Assembly: GCA_030152145.1 (NCBI GenBank)
Contig: JASLIL010000087.1
Location: forward strand, 1 to 25,995
Direction of reading: 5' to 3'
DNA: 25,995 nucleotides
DNA from: Tissierellales bacterium
GTDB lineage: Bacteria > Bacillota > Clostridia > Tissierellales > JASKZW01
Shown: positions 21,203-25,995 of the stretch, in pieces
Layout of the letters: every line of letters starts with the position of its first letter
How positions within the stretch are numbered: position 1 is the stretch's first letter
Made by a program: the position numbers and the translations under genes
Notes under the pieces: generated by a model
The model's database searches: none
What the model was told of the DNA's origin: nothing
What the model saw: only the letters and a program-made list of their open reading frames with translations

Positions 21203-22198
21203 ATGAATGAAAAAGAAAGACTATTAAGGGCAATAAGGGGAGAAAAGGTAGATAGACCACCAGTAATCTGTCCAGGTGGAATGATGAACGCAGCAGTAAC
21301 AGAAGTAGTAAACACCCTAAGTGGCAACCACAACCAAGAGCTTGAAGCAATGGTAAGGGCAGCCAAGCTAGTAAGAGATCTGGCAGGCTTTGAAAACTAC
21401 GGAGTACCCTTTTGCATGACCTGTGAAGCAGAGCCCTTTGGAGTAGACCTGTCCCTAGGAGACATGTTAAATGAACCTAGGGTAGTAGACTACAATCATG
21501 AAGAAGTGGAAGAGATTATGAAGGACTACGACAACCACAAGCTTCAAGGCAGATCAAAAGTAGTTCTAGAAGCCATAAAGGCCCTGAAAAATGATGAAGT
21601 ACCAGTAATAGGAAATATAACAGGCCCCATAAGCACAGCCTCATCAGTAATAGACCCTATAAAATATTTTAAGATGCTAAGAAAGGATCCAGAAAAGGCC
21701 TATAGTTTTACCAAATATATAAATGACTTCCTAATAGATTATTCTATAAAAATGGTAGAATCTGGAGCAGACCTAATAGCCCTATCAGATCCAACAGCCA
21801 CTGGTGAAATTCTAGGAGAAAAAAACTTTAATCGCTTTGCCATGCCTATGTACAGGCACTTTATAGAAGAGATGCACAAGCTTAAAACCCCAGTTATAAT
21901 CCACATCTGTGGCAATGCCAGAAATATAATTCCCCTCTTAAATACCTTGGAAGTAGATGTTTTAAGCTTTGACTCCATAGTAAATATGAGGGCAACCAAG
22001 GAAATACTAGACAGAAGGCTAATGGGCAATGTTAACACTCTTCTATTGGAAACAGGCAGGGAGGAAAAGATAGTATCAATAACCCAAAATGCCATTAACT
22101 CTGGAGTAGACATAGTATCCCCAGCCTGTGGATTGGGAATGGGAACACCACTTAAGAATCTAATAGCCATGACAGATTATGTTAAGGAGGGATTATAG
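21203..22198 (+). CDS. Corrinoid-dependent methyltransferase, MtaA/UroD superfamily (copy 2)
   Basis: This 331-residue protein is a paralogue of the preceding one in the same operon. Its start 'NEKERLLRAIRGEKVDRPPV' is the standard MtaA/UroD opening. 'NITGPISTASSVIDP' and 'ALSDPTATGEILGE' line the barrel; H234-I-C236-G and Cys309 ('SPACGLGMGTP') form the expected zinc site. It is closer than copy 1 to MtaA in the motif around the last Cys. The two tandem copies probably divide the labour between methyl donor and acceptor. The gap to the previous gene is 11 bp with a GGCGGTGAT site; its TAG overlaps the GTG start of the RACo-like gene by one base. Confidence 0.9.
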   Translation: MNEKERLLRAIRGEKVDRPPVICPGGMMNAAVTEVVNTLSGNHNQELEAMVRAAKLVRDLAGFENYGVPFCMTCEAEPFGVDLSLGDMLNEPRVVDYNHEEVEEIMKDYDNHKLQGRSKVVLEAIKALKNDEVPVIGNITGPISTASSVIDPIKYFKMLRKDPEKAYSFTKYINDFLIDYSIKMVESGADLIALSDPTATGEILGEKNFNRFAMPMYRHFIEEMHKLKTPVIIHICGNARNIIPLLNTLEVDVLSFDSIVNMRATKEILDRRLMGNVNTLLLETGREEKIVSITQNAINSGVDIVSPACGLGMGTPLKNLIAMTDYVKEGL

Positions 22199-23901
22199 TG
22201 GCCAAGGTATACTTCCCCAAGGAAGATATAAGTATAGAAATAGAAGAAAACCAAACTCTCTTAAAGGCCATAAGAAAGGCAGGCCTAAAGCTGGAAACAC
22301 CCTGTAACTCCAAGGGATTTTGTGGAAAGTGTAAGGTAATAGCCAGAGGAAAATTATCAGAGGTCAGCAGGGACGAGTTAAAATATATAGATATAGAGAA
22401 AGATGAAAGACTATCCTGCCTAGCCAGGATAGAGGGAGATGTAGAAGTAGAGCTAGTGGATAGGCAGGATAGCTTGAAAACAGTAAACAAGGGCTTTAGT
22501 AAAGATGTAGACCTAAACCCAAGCCTAAGAAAGCTTAAACTAGAAGATCCAGACCCCAAATCAGAAAAGCCCTACCTGGAAAGCCAGGGCTATAAACTAG
22601 CCAGCCCTAGGCTCTATAAAGATCTAGGTCAAGGGGAAAACTATGCCATAGTCTATGAAGACACCATAGTGGATCTAGGAAATAAAAGACTTCTAGGCCT
22701 AGCCATAGACATAGGAACCACTGGCTTATCCTACTATCTCCTAGACTTGGAAACAGGTGAGACCTTAGAAAAAAGATCCTCCCTAAACCCTCAAACAGAA
22801 TATGGAGGAGACGTTATAACCAGAATCACCTACTGTATGGAAGAAGAGAAGGGAGCATCTAAACTTCAAGAAGCTATAGTAGGGGAAATAAATAAAAACA
22901 TAGAGGAAATAACAGGGGAAAAGGGGCTAGAACAAGAGCAAATCTATCACATAGCCATAGCCGCCAACACAACTATGAACCACCTTCTTCTAGGAGTAGA
23001 CCCAAGCTCCCTAGCCAAGGCACCCTATAGGCCAGTCTTCCTGAATCCAGGAGACCTTAAACTAAAGGACCTAGCTTTAAAAGGTAATCCTTTAGGGATT
23101 TTAACAATCCTACCATCAGCCTCATCCTATGTAGGAGGAGACATAGTAAGCGGTATAATGGCCTCAGACTTTCACAAGAAAAAGGAGGGTCTCTTTATAG
23201 ACATAGGAACCAATGGAGAGCTGGCAGCCCTTAAGGATGGTCAGTTAATATCAACCTCTACAGCAGCTGGTCCAGCCCTAGAAGGAATGAATATAGAATG
23301 TGGCTGCCGAGCAGAAGAAGGAGCCATAGAAAAGTTTTCTCTAGATCAAGATCTTAATATAAGCTATGAAACTATAGGTAAAAAAGAAGCCAGTGGAATA
23401 TGTGGCAGTGGCCTAATGGACATAGCAGCCCAGCTAGTAGAAAAAGGGCTGGTAGGAAAATCAGGAAGATTTAAAAAAAATCTCCCTGAAAAACTAGATT
23501 ACAGACTAAGAGATAAAAAATTCTACATAACAGACAAGGTCTACATATCCCAAAAGGATATAAGGCAGATTCAACTGGCCAAGGGAGCCATATCAGCTGG
23601 TATAATCCTAATGCTAGAAGAAATAGGATTGAAAATACAGGACATACCCCTAGCCTATATATCAGGAGCCTTTGGCTACCACATAGACCCTCAAAGTATC
23701 CTGACCCTAGGACTTATTCCCAAGGGTTTTAAGGGAGAAATAGAATTTTTAGGCAATACCTCTCTGGAAGGAGCCAGACTCTGTCTCCTAAACAAGAACT
23801 GCCTAGAAGAAACCAGGGAAATATACAGGAAGATGGAAGTCTTAGAGCTATCTATGAGAGAGAACTTTCAAGATGTATTTGTCAGAGAGCTGACATTTTA
23901 A
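22198..23901 (+). CDS. RACo-type ATP-dependent reductive activator of corrinoid protein
   Basis: This 567-residue protein restores accidentally oxidised Co(II) corrinoid to Co(I) with ATP. An N-terminal 2Fe-2S ferredoxin domain has Cys36, Cys42, Cys45 and Cys74 (C-x5-C-x2-C-x28-C). A linker/middle domain (~95-160) precedes an ASKHA ATPase fold beginning 'GLAIDIGTTGLSYYLLD' (~168) with 'LFIDIGTNGELA' (~333) as the second phosphate loop and 'ISGAFGYHID' near the end. The start is GTG after AAGGAGG, overlapping the previous stop. It is slightly shorter than the roughly 600-residue homologues known. Its presence strongly supports a catabolic corrinoid methyl-transfer system. Confidence 0.93.
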   Translation: MAKVYFPKEDISIEIEENQTLLKAIRKAGLKLETPCNSKGFCGKCKVIARGKLSEVSRDELKYIDIEKDERLSCLARIEGDVEVELVDRQDSLKTVNKGFSKDVDLNPSLRKLKLEDPDPKSEKPYLESQGYKLASPRLYKDLGQGENYAIVYEDTIVDLGNKRLLGLAIDIGTTGLSYYLLDLETGETLEKRSSLNPQTEYGGDVITRITYCMEEEKGASKLQEAIVGEINKNIEEITGEKGLEQEQIYHIAIAANTTMNHLLLGVDPSSLAKAPYRPVFLNPGDLKLKDLALKGNPLGILTILPSASSYVGGDIVSGIMASDFHKKKEGLFIDIGTNGELAALKDGQLISTSTAAGPALEGMNIECGCRAEEGAIEKFSLDQDLNISYETIGKKEASGICGSGLMDIAAQLVEKGLVGKSGRFKKNLPEKLDYRLRDKKFYITDKVYISQKDIRQIQLAKGAISAGIILMLEEIGLKIQDIPLAYISGAFGYHIDPQSILTLGLIPKGFKGEIEFLGNTSLEGARLCLLNKNCLEETREIYRKMEVLELSMRENFQDVFVRELTF

Positions 23902-23910
23902 GGAGGAAAG

Positions 23911-24765
23911 ATGATCAAGGGAATATTTAAGTGCAGCGGCAATGAAAATCAATCTATAGACCAGGAACTACTAGATAACCTAGGCTACAGCTACAAGGAA
24001 GCCAACCTAGACAGTCAGAAAATGCTAGAACTAGCCAGAGCCCAAAAAAACCAGCTTAAAAAAGACTATCTAATGCTACCCTTCTGCCACACAGTAGAAG
24101 CTGAAAACCTAGGATCAGAAATAATCTATGACAATCTACTAGGCAACAGAATAAAAAGCTATAAGGTGAAAACCCTAGATGACCTTAAAGACCTAGAAAA
24201 ACTGGACTTTCAAGCTGGAAGGCTAGCCCAGGTCCTAAAAGCAGTTAAGCTAGGAAAGGAAGAAGGAGAAATCCTAGTAGTAAATGTAACAGGGCCCATA
24301 ACCCTAATAACATCTATAATGGACACAGGACTTTTCTACAAGATCCTAAGGAAAAATAGGAAGGAGCTAGAACTAGCCCTAGACCTTATAGAAAAGAGCC
24401 TAGTAGACTACATCCTAAGGCTGGTAGAATTGGAAGTAGACTACATCTCCTATGCAGACCCTACAGGCACCATAGATCTAGTAGGACCTAAGGTCTACAA
24501 GAACCTATCAGGTCAGTCAAGCTACAGAATCTTAAAAAGTCTAGAAGGAAGGCTTGGAAAAACCACAATCCACATCTGCGGAAAAAGCTCCAGCTCCCTT
24601 ATAAATATAGGCCTAATGACAGTTGAAAACCACAAGCCTCAGGGTGGCAGCTATATGGAGAAAATGGAAAGCTTAAAAAAAGATATAAATCCAGACTTTC
24701 TAGGAAACTGGTGCTTAAAAAGAGATGAGAACCCTAAAATTGTAAGACAATGCAGGCTAGTCTAA
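23911..24765 (+). CDS. Short third MtaA/UroD-superfamily protein
   Basis: This 284-residue member of the same superfamily is about 50-70 residues shorter than its two neighbours. It lacks the usual N-terminal opening; instead it begins 'MIKGIFKCSGNENQSIDQEL'. The barrel core is recognisable ('VVNVTGPITLITSIMDTGLF', 'YISYADPTGTIDLVGP'), with H221-I-C223-G retained. The region after it is compressed; the only late Cys is Cys268 in 'LGNWCLKRDEN', without the 'G..TP.EN' context. A zinc site is still possible. It is last in the operon, 9 bp after RACo, and ends at a terminator. It may be a substrate-specific methyltransferase, a regulatory paralogue or a decaying copy; the intact frame argues against decay. 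Confidence 0.8.
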   Translation: MIKGIFKCSGNENQSIDQELLDNLGYSYKEANLDSQKMLELARAQKNQLKKDYLMLPFCHTVEAENLGSEIIYDNLLGNRIKSYKVKTLDDLKDLEKLDFQAGRLAQVLKAVKLGKEEGEILVVNVTGPITLITSIMDTGLFYKILRKNRKELELALDLIEKSLVDYILRLVELEVDYISYADPTGTIDLVGPKVYKNLSGQSSYRILKSLEGRLGKTTIHICGKSSSSLINIGLMTVENHKPQGGSYMEKMESLKKDINPDFLGNWCLKRDENPKIVRQCRLV

Positions 24766-24767
24766 GT

Positions 24768-24797
24768 AGAAGCTGTAACCAAAAGGTTGCAGCTTCT
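24768..24797 (+). terminator. Terminator of the corrinoid methyltransferase operon
   Basis: A 13-bp stem (24768-24780 with 24785-24797, one wobble pair) has an AAAA loop; the following 'CTCTTT' is a poor U-tract but the stem is very stable. Confidence 0.78.
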
Positions 24798-24836
24798 CTC
24801 TTTAGAAAAACTCAAATTTTAGAACCATATATAAAT

Positions 24837-24865
24837 TTGTAAATAAGGATAAATTCAACTAAAAT
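24837..24865 (+). promoter_or_regulatory. Promoter for the small membrane protein gene
   Basis: TTGTAA (24837-24842), a 17-bp spacer, then TAAAAT (24860-24865). The leader would be short, with AGGAGG at 24872-24877. Confidence 0.55.
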
Positions 24866-24883
24866 ATAGTTAGGAGGTTTATC

Positions 24884-25342
24884 ATGGAAGAGATAAAGAA
24901 AAGAGAGAAAAAATCATTTTTTAAAATTTTCATAGTATTTATAGGACTGGCCCTAGCCATAGACCTGACAATGTATCTGCTTAAAAGCTACACCAGTAAG
25001 CTTCCCTACCTAAGTACCATATTAAGTGTAGTCCTAGTAACCCTAGCCTGTGGCTACATTCTTCTAAAGTACTTTACCAGCTACTCCTACTACATAGCCT
25101 ATGACCATCTGGTCTTTAGCAGGATAATAGGCAAAAGAAAGTTTGAGATACTAACCCTAAGAAAAGATCAGCTTGTGGGCCTTGAAAAAACAGAAGGCAA
25201 AAAGGCAACCTATGACTTTCGCCTAGGATCAGGACAATCCTACAGGGGAGTCTACACCAGTGAAAATAAGGACTATAGCTTCTACTTTAATCCCAGTCCA
25301 GAATTTTTAAAAAAGGTAAAGTCCTATATAAATGGAAAATAA
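24884..25342 (+). CDS. Hypothetical two-helix membrane protein with a cytoplasmic beta-rich domain
   Basis: I do not recognise this 152-residue protein by name. A Lys-rich N-terminus precedes two membrane helices (about 15-35 and 43-62). The rest (~68-150) alternates short strands and ends in an amphipathic helix ('SPEFLKKVKSYI'). The pattern 'YIAYDHLVFSRIIGKRKFEI' followed by 'LRKDQLVGLEK' resembles bacterial PH-like domains that follow paired helices, which is a guess. The start has an AGGAGG site and a plausible promoter. It precedes tmk by 87 bp. There is no sign of truncation. Confidence 0.7.
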   Translation: MEEIKKREKKSFFKIFIVFIGLALAIDLTMYLLKSYTSKLPYLSTILSVVLVTLACGYILLKYFTSYSYYIAYDHLVFSRIIGKRKFEILTLRKDQLVGLEKTEGKKATYDFRLGSGQSYRGVYTSENKDYSFYFNPSPEFLKKVKSYINGK

Positions 25343-25429
25343 TGTTCCCTAAAAGCCAAACTAGGGTATATATAAATAATCATAGAATGTGTTATTATAT
25401 ATCTATGTAGATAGAGAGGAAGTGCAGTT

Positions 25430-25995
25430 TTGACAGGTAAATTTATAAGCCTAGAAGGACCAGATGGCTCAGGTAAGAGCACAATAATGGAAAAAATAAA
25501 GAACTACTTAGAGGATAACAAGATAGACTATCTTCACACCAGAGAACCAGGAGGTTCTAAAATAGGAGAAGATATAAGAAAGATCATACTAGATGAAAAA
25601 AATACAGACATGTCCGCCCAAACAGAAGCCCTCTTATATGCAGCATCTAGAAGCCAGCATGTTAAGGAGAAGATAAGACCCAGCCTAGAAAAAGGAGACC
25701 ATGTTTTCTGTGAAAGATATGTTCTCTCCTCCCTAGCCTACCAAGGCATAGGAAGAGGACTAGGTGTAGAAGAGGTAAAAAAGATAAATGACTTTGCCAC
25801 AGGCAACCTAAGTCCAGATCTAATCCTCTTCTTCGATATAAGCCCAGAGATCACACTGGAAAGAAAGACAAAATCTGGAGGAGACAGACTAGAACAGGCA
25901 GGCCTAGACTTTCACCAGGAAGTTTACAAGGGCTACAAAAGTTTAATAGAAAGCTACCCTGAAAACATAGTCATAATAGATGCTTCAAAGAAAGT
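25430..25995 (+). CDS. tmk: Thymidylate kinase, 3' end beyond the window
   Basis: The first 188 codons of dTMP kinase are present; the gene runs off the right edge. The enzyme phosphorylates dTMP to dTDP. The P-loop 'LEGPDGSGKST' is at 8-18, the DRX-type motif 'TREPGGSKIGEDIR' near 42-55, 'ERYVLSSLAYQGIGRGL' near 95-112, and the LID region 'RKTKSGGDRLE' near 144. Translation must start at a TTG (25430) giving 'MTGKFISLEG'; no ATG or GTG in frame lies nearby, and a GAGGA site (25416-25420) is correctly placed. The rare start codon may lower expression. It has no close partner gene in the window. Confidence 0.93.
   Translation, partial: MTGKFISLEGPDGSGKSTIMEKIKNYLEDNKIDYLHTREPGGSKIGEDIRKIILDEKNTDMSAQTEALLYAASRSQHVKEKIRPSLEKGDHVFCERYVLSSLAYQGIGRGLGVEEVKKINDFATGNLSPDLILFFDISPEITLERKTKSGGDRLEQAGLDFHQEVYKGYKSLIESYPENIVIIDASKK

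Noticed and set aside
20127..22198. Uroporphyrinogen decarboxylases of haem/corrin biosynthesis.
   Set aside because: They carry the H-x-C-G zinc motif and a late Cys of MtaA-type methyltransferases and lie in an operon with a corrinoid protein and RACo; no other tetrapyrrole biosynthesis gene is present.
1..25995. CRISPR arrays, tRNA/rRNA genes, insertion sequences, prophage or integrase genes.
   Set aside because: None seen on either strand; no regularly spaced repeats, transposase motifs or terminal inverted repeats were found, and base composition looks even throughout.

Overview
The window looks like chromosomal DNA of an anaerobic, low-GC Gram-positive bacterium (Clostridia/Tissierellia type). 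The reasons are AT-rich coding DNA with AGGAGG ribosome sites, tightly packed co-directional operons, S-layer (SLH) proteins, a BofA-type sporulation protein, a CTC-type ribosomal protein L25, and corrinoid-dependent methyl transfer with a RACo-type reactivase. The genus cannot be fixed by eye. Leu CTA and Ile ATA codons dominate and CGN arginine codons are scarce in the stretches I read.

Layout. 1-3473: the end of an oligopeptide/dipeptide ABC operon (oppB partial, oppC, oppD, oppF); oppF carries an in-frame TAA, and its conserved cysteine-rich tail continues in the same frame beyond it. 3582-5200: an FMN-binding lipoprotein, a convergent TVP38/VTT membrane protein and an IscU-like Fe-S scaffold. 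5406-8372: a GNAT acetyltransferase, a YibE/F membrane protein, a COG0523 (CobW-like) GTPase and an ArsR-type metalloregulator. 8467-16408: a corrinoid-uptake region. It holds a secreted protein with two DUF4430 domains and three SLH domains, a complete cobalamin riboswitch whose nearest downstream gene is an unrelated GrpB-family gene, and then a five-gene operon: SLH plus alpha/alpha-barrel protein, membrane-anchored DUF4430 protein, EcfT, fused double EcfA ATPase, CbrT-like S component. 16498-18372: Mrp/ApbC ATPase, bofA and rplY (L25/CTC). 18578-24765: a six-gene corrinoid methyltransferase operon (COG0523 GTPase, MtaC-like corrinoid protein, two MtaA-like methyltransferases, RACo, and a shorter third MtaA/UroD-like protein) behind a promoter framed by a perfect 8-bp dyad. 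24884-25995: a small membrane protein and the start of thymidylate kinase.

How it fits together. About 16 kb appears devoted to corrinoids: surface capture, ECF import, B12-sensing RNA, and consumption by a methyl-transfer pathway with its own reactivase and a possible zinc chaperone. The most interesting proposal is that the capture layer is a disassembled version of the animal intrinsic factor/transcobalamin fold. Its alpha6/alpha6-barrel half (10827-12359) and its beta/DUF4430 half (12396-13169, and twice in 8467-9777) are separate wall- or membrane-anchored proteins that could hand corrinoid to the ECF transporter. This is inference from domain resemblance and gene order and needs structure prediction and binding data.
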